DNA of 5,816 nucleotides from CBDUQN01 sp965369375 (lineage in GTDB: Bacteria > Krumholzibacteriota > Krumholzibacteriia > Krumholzibacteriales > Krumholzibacteriaceae): positions 1 to 5,816 of the forward strand of contig CBDUQN010000130.1 of assembly GCA_965369375.1 (NCBI GenBank), in the 5' to 3' direction. Below are positions 1-5,770 of the stretch, one piece after another. Within the stretch, counting starts at the first letter, position 1. Each line of letters begins with the position of its first letter. A program made the translations under genes and the position numbers. The notes under the pieces were generated by a model that saw only the letters and a list, made by a program, of their open reading frames with translations, did no database searches and was not told the origin of the DNA.

Positions 1-214
1 CAAGAGGAAGGTAAAGGCTAAGACCAAACGCAAGGTCAAGCGCAAGGTCAAGCGGAAGGTCAAAAGGAAAGTCAAGAAGGCAGTAAAGCGCAAAGTCAAA
101 AGGAAAGTCAAACGCAAGGTCAAAAGGAAAGTAAAGAAGGTAGTAAAGCGCAAAGTCAAAAGGAAAGTAAAGAAGAAGGCCAAGAGGAAGACCAAGGCCA
201 AGAAGAAAAAGTAA
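1..214 (+). CDS. Lys/Arg-rich histone H1-like protein, C-terminal tail (5' truncated)
   Basis: The reading frame begins before the window; in-frame codons run from base 2 and end at TAA 212-214, leaving 70 visible residues. By count 38 are Lys, 12 Arg, 14 Val, 4 Ala and 2 Thr, with no acidic, aromatic or other residues. The tail is almost pure K-R-K-V repeats, with Lys at nearly every odd position, and ends in KAKKKK. Such tails are known in bacterial histone H1-like proteins (the Hc1/Hc2 and BpH1 type), which bind and condense DNA or RNA non-specifically through charge, so a nucleoid-associated role is the best inference. Similar basic tails also occur as extensions on other nucleic-acid-binding proteins, and the missing N-terminus could carry a different domain. 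It is followed by its own terminator, so it is probably not cotranscribed with the polyamine genes. Confidence is high for the coding frame and moderate for the function. Confidence 0.72.
   Translation, partial: KRKVKAKTKRKVKRKVKRKVKRKVKKAVKRKVKRKVKRKVKRKVKKVVKRKVKRKVKKKAKRKTKAKKKK
29..175 (+). repeat. 12-bp tandem repeat within a 60-bp higher-order unit
   Basis: Inside the basic tail, 12-bp units of the form CGC-AAG-GTC-AAG (R-K-V-K) repeat in tandem. Every fifth unit is a variant, giving K-A-V-K at 77-88 and K-V-V-K at 137-148. This makes a 60-bp (20-residue) superunit: 29-88, then 89-148, then a partial third copy from 149. The units differ mainly at synonymous positions (AAG/AAA, CGC/CGG/AGG, GTC/GTA), so the protein repeat is better conserved than the DNA repeat. 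Being in frame, gain or loss of units would keep the tail open. Confidence 0.85.
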
Positions 215-252
215 CAATAGCAAGTCTTACTATAGTGCATAGTACGTGAGCC

Positions 253-286
253 AAGCGGGAAGGGAGGACCCTTCCCGCTTAATTTT
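253..286 (+). terminator. Intrinsic terminator after the H1-like gene
   Basis: A perfect 12-bp stem (253-264 pairs with 269-280) is closed by the four-base loop AGGA and followed by AATTTT. The stem is GC-rich in the middle, with A-T pairs at its base. It lies about 40 nt after the TAA at 212-214, as expected for Rho-independent termination. The T-run is short and interrupted, but the stem is strong. Confidence 0.9.
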
Positions 287-300
287 ATTGACAATAAAAT
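282..300. promoter_or_regulatory. Perfect 19-bp palindrome, possible operator
   Basis: ATTTTATTG at 282-290 is followed by a single central A and then by its exact reverse complement CAATAAAAT at 292-300. The palindrome overlaps the T-run of the terminator on its left and contains the putative -35 hexamer TTGACA (288-293) at its centre. A dimeric repressor bound here would block polymerase. It could instead be an AT-rich coincidence, or a second weak hairpin supporting termination. No known operator family is recognised. Confidence 0.45.
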
Positions 301-315
301 CTTATAACTGATACT
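288..315 (+). promoter_or_regulatory. Sigma-70-type promoter for the polyamine operon
   Basis: A perfect -35 box TTGACA (288-293) is followed after 16 bp by GATACT (310-315), which matches four of six bases of the TATAAT consensus. Transcription would start near 322, giving a leader of roughly 88 nt before the TTG start at 410. It is the only good promoter-like pair seen between the terminator and the first polyamine gene. Confidence 0.6.
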
Positions 316-330
316 TATTTACGGAGTTAT

Positions 331-385
331 ATGATGATATCGTGAGGTGCGCATGGGGAGGGTTGAAGGAGTGCTTGGGATTTGA
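331..385 (+). other. Two tiny possible leader reading frames upstream of pdaD
   Basis: The first frame is ATG 331 to TGA 343-345 (peptide MMIS), with GGAG at 323-326 four bases upstream. The second is ATG 353 to TGA 383-385 (peptide MGRVEGVLGI), with GAGG at 344-347 five bases upstream; that site overlaps the stop of the first frame. The second frame is in phase with pdaD but is closed by TGA 383-385 and TAG 392-394, so it is not an N-terminal extension. Translation of either is unproven. Leader peptides do control some polyamine genes in other organisms, but these peptides resemble none I know. Confidence 0.25.
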
Positions 386-397
386 TTACCTTAGAGT

Positions 398-404
398 GAG
401 GAGA
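398..404 (+). promoter_or_regulatory. Ribosome binding site deciding the TTG start of pdaD
   Basis: GAGGAGA sits with its AGGAG core at 399-403, six bases before TTG 410-412. No ATG or GTG lies in frame between the stop at 392-394 and the conserved part of the protein, so this site supports a TTG start. Confidence 0.8.
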
Positions 405-409
405 AATCA

Positions 410-970
410 TTGGAAGCGAGAGTGCCAAATAAGATTTTTCTCACAAAGGGTGTCGGCAGGCACCGGGAAAAACTAACGAGTTTCGAGTTGGCGCTCCGGG
501 CCGCCGGGATAGCCCACCTGAATATCGTCCAGGTATCGAGCATCTTTCCGCCGAAATGTGTTCTGATTCCGCGCTCGAGAGGTATCGCTCTGCTGAGCGC
601 GGGAGAGGTCGTGCACTGTGTCTTGAGCAGTAACAGTACGAACGAGCCGAATAGGCTCATCGGGAGCGCTATCGGTGTTGCGATACCGAAGGACAGAAGC
701 AGGTATGGCTATATATCCGAGCATCACGATTTCGGAAGAAAACGAAAACAGCTCGGGGATTATACAGAGGATCTGGCTGCCTCGATGCTTGCCTCGACAC
801 TCGGAATCGAGATCGATCTGTCCAGGGCCTGGGATGAGAGAAAGCAGGAATGGAAGATAGCGGGACAGATCGTTCGAACAACGGATATAACGCAAACAAC
901 ACTCGGGAAAGAGGGGCTGTGGACGACGACGGTCGCAGCGGCGGTTTTCTGCAGCTATAAAAGTATATAG
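410..970 (+). CDS. pdaD: Pyruvoyl-dependent arginine decarboxylase
   Basis: Converts arginine to agmatine plus CO2 in the cytoplasm, the first step of polyamine synthesis. The 186-residue protein fits the small PvlArgDC family. The self-cleavage motif VSSIFPP lies at residues 42-48. By analogy with the Methanocaldococcus enzyme, the chain should split between Ser43 and Ser44, giving a 43-residue beta chain and a 143-residue alpha chain whose new N-terminus becomes the pyruvoyl cofactor. Asn38 in the preceding LNIVQ stretch and Glu104 in YISEHH correspond to conserved active-site residues, and the family-typical GVAIPKDRS follows at 89-97. TTG is chosen as the start because of the well-placed AGGAG and the lack of another start in frame. 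It is the first gene of the operon; its TAG directly abuts the agmatinase ATG. A related pyruvoyl enzyme with another amino-acid substrate cannot be excluded, but the neighbouring agmatinase argues for arginine. Confidence 0.93.
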   Translation: MEARVPNKIFLTKGVGRHREKLTSFELALRAAGIAHLNIVQVSSIFPPKCVLIPRSRGIALLSAGEVVHCVLSSNSTNEPNRLIGSAIGVAIPKDRSRYGYISEHHDFGRKRKQLGDYTEDLAASMLASTLGIEIDLSRAWDERKQEWKIAGQIVRTTDITQTTLGKEGLWTTTVAAAVFCSYKSI

Positions 971-1813
971 ATGAAAAGAAGCTTTGATTTCTTAGGGCCG
1001 GAATGCGCGGGCACGAACGGGGATCGCGTTTTTGTGGTTCCCGTCGCTATCGAGTGGAGCACGTCGTACAAGACTGGAACGTCGACCGCGCCGGACGCGA
1101 TTTTGAAGGCATCGCTTCAAATCGAACTCTACAACGCCGATCTCGACATCGATCTCGCGGGTTCGGGCATTGTTACCGTGAATAACGGGATCAAATACAA
1201 GGATGATCTTATATCGTTCCTGCAGGAGAACAGAGACTCGTTGCTCGGTGGTTTTCCCTGCTTTATCGGCGGGGAGCATTCGATCACGCCATGGATTCTC
1301 GAAGGCTTGCGGCTCTCAAACATAGGAATCGTCTGGATCGATGCGCATGCCGATCTTCGAGAGAGCTATCAGAATGAAAAAGAGAGCCACGCGTGCGCAG
1401 CGAGGAACGCGCTCCGGTTCGGAGATCTCGTCGAGATCGGCGTGAGGAGTTACTCGTCGGACGAAAAGCGATTTATGAGTGAATCGCCGGGAGTGAGTGT
1501 TTTCAGGCGTTTTGATCAGGCTGCCGAAAAGGCGGTGGAGGAGCTTCCCGATCGTGTATATATATCTTTAGACTACGATGCTCTCGATCCGTCGCTGGTG
1601 CGCGCCGTCGGAACACCCGAGCCGGACGGCCTCGATTGGAACGAGCTGATGAACCTCTTGGATTTTGTTTTCAGGGAAAAAGAGATTATCGCAATGGATG
1701 CCGTCGAGCTCTGCCCCGTCGAGACCGACGAGGCCTCTAATTTCATTGCGGCCAAGATTATATACGAAGCTGTTTCCAGGCATCTGAAAGAGGGGGCTTC
1801 AAATGAGAAATAA
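971..1813 (+). CDS. speB: Agmatinase (ureohydrolase family)
   Basis: Hydrolyses agmatine to putrescine and urea with a binuclear Mn centre. The 280-residue protein has every hallmark of the arginase/agmatinase fold. These are GGEHS (His103), DAHAD (Asp124, His126, Asp128) and SLDYDALDP (Asp201, Asp203), together supplying all six expected metal ligands, followed by GTPEPDG at 214-220 and Glu246 near the end. The N-terminal STSYKTGTSTAPDAI (30-44) matches the substrate-side loop of agmatinases. GGEHS in place of GGDHS is common in archaeal-type enzymes. The ATG lies immediately after the TAG of pdaD and lacks an obvious Shine-Dalgarno, so its translation probably depends on ribosomes finishing pdaD. 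The last 11 nt overlap the next gene. Formiminoglutamase or guanidinobutyrase activity is possible in this family, but an arginine decarboxylase next door makes agmatine the likely substrate. Confidence 0.93.
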   Translation: MKRSFDFLGPECAGTNGDRVFVVPVAIEWSTSYKTGTSTAPDAILKASLQIELYNADLDIDLAGSGIVTVNNGIKYKDDLISFLQENRDSLLGGFPCFIGGEHSITPWILEGLRLSNIGIVWIDAHADLRESYQNEKESHACAARNALRFGDLVEIGVRSYSSDEKRFMSESPGVSVFRRFDQAAEKAVEELPDRVYISLDYDALDPSLVRAVGTPEPDGLDWNELMNLLDFVFREKEIIAMDAVELCPVETDEASNFIAAKIIYEAVSRHLKEGASNEK

Positions 1814-2786
1814 GCACCTTGTCCATCCGACAAGGCCTATAGAGATGCACCCGGATATGTCGTGCAGTGATCTCCTCGAAGGCCTGGAAGGATGCAGCTT
1901 CCAGGGCCGGAGACTCGCCCTCGCTGCGGATATATGGTCGCGGGCCCTCGACAAGGACATACTCGTTTTTCTCGGTCTCGCGGGCGCCATGGTGCCTGCG
2001 GGCATGCGCAACGTCATCGTAACCTTGATGGAGAACCGTTTGATCGATGTTCTCGTCTCGACCGGCGCCAACCTGTATCATGACCTTTACGAGACGATCG
2101 GGCATCACCACTTTATCGGCACGCCGCACGTAGACGATTCAAAACTTCGCGAAGCGAAGATCGACCGGATTTACGATACATATGCCGACGAGGATATCTT
2201 CATCAAGCTCGATCGCGAGATCGCCGAATGGTCGAAGCAAGCGCTCGAGGATCGTCCGTATACCACAAGAGAGTTTTTCGAGCTGCTCGGGCAGGAGGCT
2301 TCGAAGCGATCAACGGGTGAAAAAGGAATCCTGAGCACGGCGGCGAAGCTCGATATACCGGTCTACTGTCCCGCGATCGGTGACTCGTCGATCGGCATCG
2401 CGTTGGCCGAGGCCGACCGCAAGATACTGTTCGACATGATAGAGGATGTAGAGGAGACCGCTCTGCTCGCGGCGAGCAAACCGACGATGGTTATCTATGT
2501 CGGAGGCGGAACGCCGAAGAATTTCATCCAGCAGACGGAAGTGACAAATATCGTAAAGAATCGTGAAGCGCTTGGACACAAATACGCTATTCAGTTCGTC
2601 GTCGACGCGCCGCACTGGGGGGGCTTGAGCGGCTGCACCTTCGAGGAGGCCGTATCCTGGGGAAAGATCGCAAAGGACGCGGAGAGCGTGACGGTCGTCT
2701 GCGATGCCACGATAGCGCTGCCGATCGTGACGGCTGCGGTTTTGACCCGCCGCAAGAAGAGGAAGAGACCTGTTTCTCAGAAATAA
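1803..2786 (+). CDS. dys: Deoxyhypusine synthase-family protein, probably a polyamine aminobutyltransferase
   Basis: The 327-residue protein belongs to the NAD-dependent deoxyhypusine synthase (DHS) fold. Recognisable stretches are LVSTGANLYHDL (84-95), the IYDT region (123-126), CPAIGDSSIG (189-198), GGGTPKN (234-240) and EEAVSWGKI (281-289), where Lys288 matches the catalytic lysine that forms the enzyme-imine intermediate. Classical DHS moves the aminobutyl group of spermidine to a lysine of eIF5A. Plant homospermidine synthases, which evolved from DHS, use putrescine as acceptor. Coupling to pdaD and speB, which make putrescine, favours a polyamine product here. Several residues that bind the amine in human DHS appear replaced (see findings), so the usual database name may mislead. 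The ATG at 1803 has AGGGGG (1791-1796) six bases upstream and overlaps speB by 11 nt. The gene ends in tandem TAA stops after a basic tail (RRKKRKR). Family is certain; exact reaction is inferred. Confidence 0.88.
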   Translation: MRNKHLVHPTRPIEMHPDMSCSDLLEGLEGCSFQGRRLALAADIWSRALDKDILVFLGLAGAMVPAGMRNVIVTLMENRLIDVLVSTGANLYHDLYETIGHHHFIGTPHVDDSKLREAKIDRIYDTYADEDIFIKLDREIAEWSKQALEDRPYTTREFFELLGQEASKRSTGEKGILSTAAKLDIPVYCPAIGDSSIGIALAEADRKILFDMIEDVEETALLAASKPTMVIYVGGGTPKNFIQQTEVTNIVKNREALGHKYAIQFVVDAPHWGGLSGCTFEEAVSWGKIAKDAESVTVVCDATIALPIVTAAVLTRRKKRKRPVSQK

Positions 2787-2794
2787 TAAAAGGG

Positions 2795-2868
2795 ACCGAC
2801 GCGCGACGCCGCTCGAGGATCTTCGGAGGGAATAAGATTCTCGAGGACGGTGGAGAACCAGGGTCGGT
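2795..2868 (+). other. Potential two-level RNA hairpin between dys and comM
   Basis: CTCGAGGATCTT at 2812-2823 can pair with AAGATTCTCGAG at 2834-2845, giving 12 bp with one G-U and a 10-nt loop that contains GGAGGG. Flanking ACCGAC (2795-2800) and GTCGGT (2863-2868) can add an outer 6-bp helix. No T-run follows, so it is not a standard terminator. It may be a processing or stabilising element, or a protein site (both arms contain CTCGAG). Confidence 0.4.
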
Positions 2869-2910
2869 GAACATGTAGGCGACTGATGGATGTGACGAGG
2901 GGAGGTTGGG

Positions 2911-4434
2911 ATGGTCGCAGAAATTCTTTCCGGCGCCGTAATCGGTATCGACGGCTTCGGTGTCACCGTCGAGATCGATCTCGCGAGGGGACTGCCTTCA
3001 TTTACAATTGTCGGCCTGCCGAACGCCGCCGTTCGCGAGAGCCGTGAGCGCGTGACTGCTGCTCTCAGGAACAACGGCTATAAGCTACCGCAGAAACGGA
3101 TAACGGTGAATCTCGCTCCGGCCGATGTCCGCAAGGAAGGCGCCGCCTTTGATCTTCCGATCGCTCTCGGGATTCTTATCGCCAGTGAGCAGGTCAGAGG
3201 CGCCGTTGTTGGCGGCGTCGTCATTCTCGGTGAGCTCGCCCTCGATGGCAGGTGCAAGCCGGTGCGGGGCGCCCTGCCGATAACCTGTCACGCCCTCGAG
3301 ATGGGACGCACAAGCGTTCTCATTCCGGAGGCGAACGCCCGGGAAGCGGCTGCAGTCAAAGGGATCGATATTGCGCCGTGCAGGGATCTGCGCGAAGCGG
3401 TGCATGTGCTTACCGTGGGTGGGTCGCGACCCGTCGAGCGGATCGACGCGCGGGGGCGGCGGAGGCGGTACGATCTCGATTACTCTCAGGTCGCCGGGCA
3501 GCATGCGGCGAAACGGGCGTTGCAGGTGGCCGCCGCGGGCGGCCACCACGTTCTCATGGTCGGTCCGCCGGGATCGGGGAAGACGATGCTCGCGCGGAGA
3601 CTGCAGTCGATCCTGCCACCGCTCGATGAAACAGAGGCCATCGAAAACGCGAAAATACGGAGCGTGATCGGTACGCTCGATGGTTCAAGCCTATCCTACG
3701 AGAGGCCGTTTCGTTCCCCTCACCATTCGGCGAGTGATGCCGGACTCGTCGGTGGCGGGAGGGGCGCTTCACCCGGCGAGATAACACTCGCGCACAACGG
3801 CGTGCTCTTTCTCGATGAGCTCACCGAGTTCAAGAGGAATGTATTGGAATGTATGCGGCAGCCCATCGAAGAAGGAAGCATCGTGATCTCGAGAGCGAAC
3901 GCGTCGGTGCGCTACCCGGCGCGGTTTCAGCTCGTTGCCGCGATGAATCCGTGTCCCTGCGGCTACTACGGAAGCGACGGTCATGCGTGCCGCTGTTCGC
4001 CGCTCCAGGTCAAGCGCTACCTCTCGAAGATATCGGGTCCGCTGCTCGACCGCGTATCGATATTTATCCCCGTTCGCGCCGTGAGTCCCGTCGATCTCGA
4101 TCGAATGATGGAAGTTTCGAATATCGGATCGGAGCGTTTGCGCGATGGTGTGCTTCGCTCTGTGACAGTGCAGGAAGAACGGTACCGGGATGCAGAGGGC
4201 ATAAGCCGCAACGTCCATGTGCCCGTCTCACGCTTCAAGGAGTTCTGTCCCATGGACGGCGAGGCGTGGGAGCTTCTCGGGGCGGTTCAGAGGAGGTTCC
4301 TATTCAGCGCGCGATCGCGGCGCAACATTGTGCAGGTCGCGCGAACGATCGCGGATCTGGATGGTACGGAGAAAATCGAGGCGCGGCACGTGGCCGAAGC
4401 GATCCAGTACAGGGTTCCGAACACAATCGTGTAA
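2911..4434 (+). CDS. comM: ComM/YifB-family Mg-chelatase-like AAA+ ATPase
   Basis: The 507-residue protein matches the whole family in length and order. An N-terminal ChlI-like (Lon-protease-fold) domain opens with ILSGAVIGIDGFGVTVEIDL and continues with GLPNAAVRESRERV (35-48) and NLAPADVRKEG (67-77). The Mg-chelatase-like AAA+ core has Walker A GPPGSGKT (218-225), Walker B VLFLDE (298-303), a cysteine cluster CPCGYYG...HACRC (Cys348, 350, 360, 362) and the LLDR arginine (Arg381). A C-terminal helical domain with SARSRRNI (466-473) probably supplies sensor 2. In Vibrio cholerae ComM is a hexameric helicase that promotes branch migration of incoming DNA during transformation, but homologues are widespread in bacteria not known to be competent. 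The ATG is fixed by GGAGG (2901-2905) five bases upstream. It follows the polyamine operon by 124 nt with no clear promoter, so readthrough is possible. No defects are seen. Confidence 0.95.
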   Translation: MVAEILSGAVIGIDGFGVTVEIDLARGLPSFTIVGLPNAAVRESRERVTAALRNNGYKLPQKRITVNLAPADVRKEGAAFDLPIALGILIASEQVRGAVVGGVVILGELALDGRCKPVRGALPITCHALEMGRTSVLIPEANAREAAAVKGIDIAPCRDLREAVHVLTVGGSRPVERIDARGRRRRYDLDYSQVAGQHAAKRALQVAAAGGHHVLMVGPPGSGKTMLARRLQSILPPLDETEAIENAKIRSVIGTLDGSSLSYERPFRSPHHSASDAGLVGGGRGASPGEITLAHNGVLFLDELTEFKRNVLECMRQPIEEGSIVISRANASVRYPARFQLVAAMNPCPCGYYGSDGHACRCSPLQVKRYLSKISGPLLDRVSIFIPVRAVSPVDLDRMMEVSNIGSERLRDGVLRSVTVQEERYRDAEGISRNVHVPVSRFKEFCPMDGEAWELLGAVQRRFLFSARSRRNIVQVARTIADLDGTEKIEARHVAEAIQYRVPNTIV

Positions 4435-4515
4435 TCGGTAGTGATTTTTTGAGTGGTAGCTGAGAGGTTCTCATGCGAGCCGTTCACCGGGTGCGTGTAA
4501 ACGATGCTCCGGAAA

Positions 4516-5667
4516 TTAGAGCTTGCGCGAATGCAGCACGTCGCGGGCGATGATCATCCGCTGGATCTCGCTCGTTCCCTCGAAGATCCTGTTTATCCTC
4601 GAATCACGGTACATACGCTCGATCGGGTACTCCTTCATGAAGCCGTACCCCGCGTATATCTGCATCGCCTTGTCGACGATCCGGTCGAGCGCTTCCGAGC
4701 AGTAGAGCTTTACGATCGACGATTCTCTCGTGACAGGTTTGCCCTCGTCGTACAGCCATGCCGTCCGGTAGACGATCGATTCCATGTTATACGCTTCGAC
4801 CGCCATGTCGGAGAGCAGCCACTGGATGCCCTGAAACTGCGAAATCTTCTTTCCGAACTGGACGCGTTCCTTCGCGTAGGCGGCCGAGAGCTTGATTGAT
4901 TCCTTCGCGGCTCCGAGCGCCGCCGCCCCGAGACCGAGACGGCCGCAGGCGAGAACGCGCATCCCTAAGAGAATGCCCCTTCCGGCTCTCCCGAGGAGGT
5001 TTTCCTTGGGAACTTTGACGTCCTCGAAGATGAGCTCGGCCGTTTCCGAGCCCTTGATACCCATTTTCTTTTCTATCTTGCCCACCGAAAAGCCGGGGAA
5101 TTCCTTCTCGACGATGAACACGGAAAGCTTGCCGTCCGCCTTTCCGCCCTTGTTTTTTGCAAATACGGTGAATATGTCTGCGAAGCTTCCGTTGGTGATA
5201 AAGGTCTTCGTGCCGTTGAGCAGGTAGTGATCGTCCTTCTCCACGACGGTGCTCTCGCAGTTGAATGCGTCCGAGCCGGCGTTCGCTTCTGTCAGCGCAT
5301 AGGCGGCGATCTTCTTCCCCTCGGCAAGCGGAACGAGGTATTTCTTCTTCTGTTCCTCCGTGCCGAAGAGGTAGATACTGCTCGCGCCGATGCTCTGATG
5401 TGCGCCGATAAAGGCGGCTGTCGAAGCGCATCCCCGGCCTATCTCCTCCTGGACGATGCAGTAGCCGAGCTCTCCCATACCGGCGCCGCCGTACTCTTCG
5501 GGGAATGAAACGCCGAGGAGCCCGAGCTTACCTATGGTGTCGATCAATTCTCGGGGGATCCTTTCCTCTTCGTCGATCTTCTCAGCAGCCGGCCGAAGCT
5601 CCTTGTCCACGAATTTGCGGACCATTTCACGCAGCATGTTCTGCTCATCGGTAAACAAGAAATCCAT
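4516..5667 (-). CDS. Acyl-CoA dehydrogenase (short-chain/butyryl-CoA type)
   Basis: FAD flavoprotein of beta-oxidation-type metabolism: it oxidises an acyl-CoA to the trans-2-enoyl-CoA and passes electrons to electron-transfer flavoprotein. The 383-residue length is typical. Seen in order: an N-terminal helical domain starting MDFLFTDEQNMLREMVRKF; the flavin/substrate signature ALTEANAGSD (124-133); the beta domain with LNGTKTFITNGSFAD (150-164); RVQFGK (268-273); and the C-terminal AGYGFMKEYPIERMYRD (339-355) with RIFEGTSEIQR (360-370), where Glu363 is the expected catalytic base in the position used by short-chain and butyryl-CoA enzymes. Two signature positions are slightly unusual: Asn136 in SDAFN and Ala339 where Gly is common. 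The start is set by AGGAGG (5677-5682) nine bases upstream. It converges on comM with 81 nt between them, and no ETF or thiolase genes are visible. The acyl chain length cannot be determined. Confidence 0.94.
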   Translation of the reverse strand: MDFLFTDEQNMLREMVRKFVDKELRPAAEKIDEEERIPRELIDTIGKLGLLGVSFPEEYGGAGMGELGYCIVQEEIGRGCASTAAFIGAHQSIGASSIYLFGTEEQKKKYLVPLAEGKKIAAYALTEANAGSDAFNCESTVVEKDDHYLLNGTKTFITNGSFADIFTVFAKNKGGKADGKLSVFIVEKEFPGFSVGKIEKKMGIKGSETAELIFEDVKVPKENLLGRAGRGILLGMRVLACGRLGLGAAALGAAKESIKLSAAYAKERVQFGKKISQFQGIQWLLSDMAVEAYNMESIVYRTAWLYDEGKPVTRESSIVKLYCSEALDRIVDKAMQIYAGYGFMKEYPIERMYRDSRINRIFEGTSEIQRMIIARDVLHSRKL

Positions 5668-5740
5668 TTTCCGCTTCCTCCTTAAAGAGATTGTTTGATT
5701 ATTTCAGTGCTCGACTTGAAGAATAATCGTTTAAAGTCCG

Positions 5741-5770
5741 AAGATAAGAACCGCACCCGCTGCGTGTCAA
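5741..5770 (-). promoter_or_regulatory. Putative sigma-70-type promoter of the acyl-CoA dehydrogenase
   Basis: Read on the minus strand, TTGACA (5770-5765) is followed after 18 bp by TATCTT (5746-5741), a 4/6 match to the -10 consensus. This gives a leader of roughly 65 nt before the ATG at 5667. The -35 is perfect but the spacer is long. The remaining bases to the right edge (5771-5816) show no supported feature. Confidence 0.5.

Noticed and set aside
29..175. Short regular repeats at the left edge considered as a CRISPR array or minisatellite outside a gene.
   Set aside because: The repeats are contiguous with no spacers, stay in one open frame to a stop codon, and vary mainly at synonymous positions, so they are coding.
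1..214. The lysine-rich tail as a protein substrate of the deoxyhypusine-synthase-like enzyme.
   Set aside because: Only proximity supports it. The tail has no resemblance to the eIF5A hypusine loop, and the two genes are in separate transcription units.
353..409. A longer N-terminus for pdaD from ATG 353.
   Set aside because: TGA at 383-385 and TAG at 392-394 interrupt that frame before the TTG start, and the family does not need the extra residues.
2310..3074. Long minus-strand open frame of about 254 codons across dys and the start of comM.
   Set aside because: It lies antisense to two clear genes in different families, its translation is rich in Arg, Ser and Pro with no recognisable motif, and it has no supporting start site.
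4461..4473. Small hairpin TGAGA-GGT-TCTCA between the convergent comM and acyl-CoA dehydrogenase genes, considered as a shared terminator.
   Set aside because: The stem is only 5 bp and no T-run follows on either strand; the nearby T-run (4445-4450) precedes the hairpin on the plus strand. No convincing terminator was found in 4435-4515.
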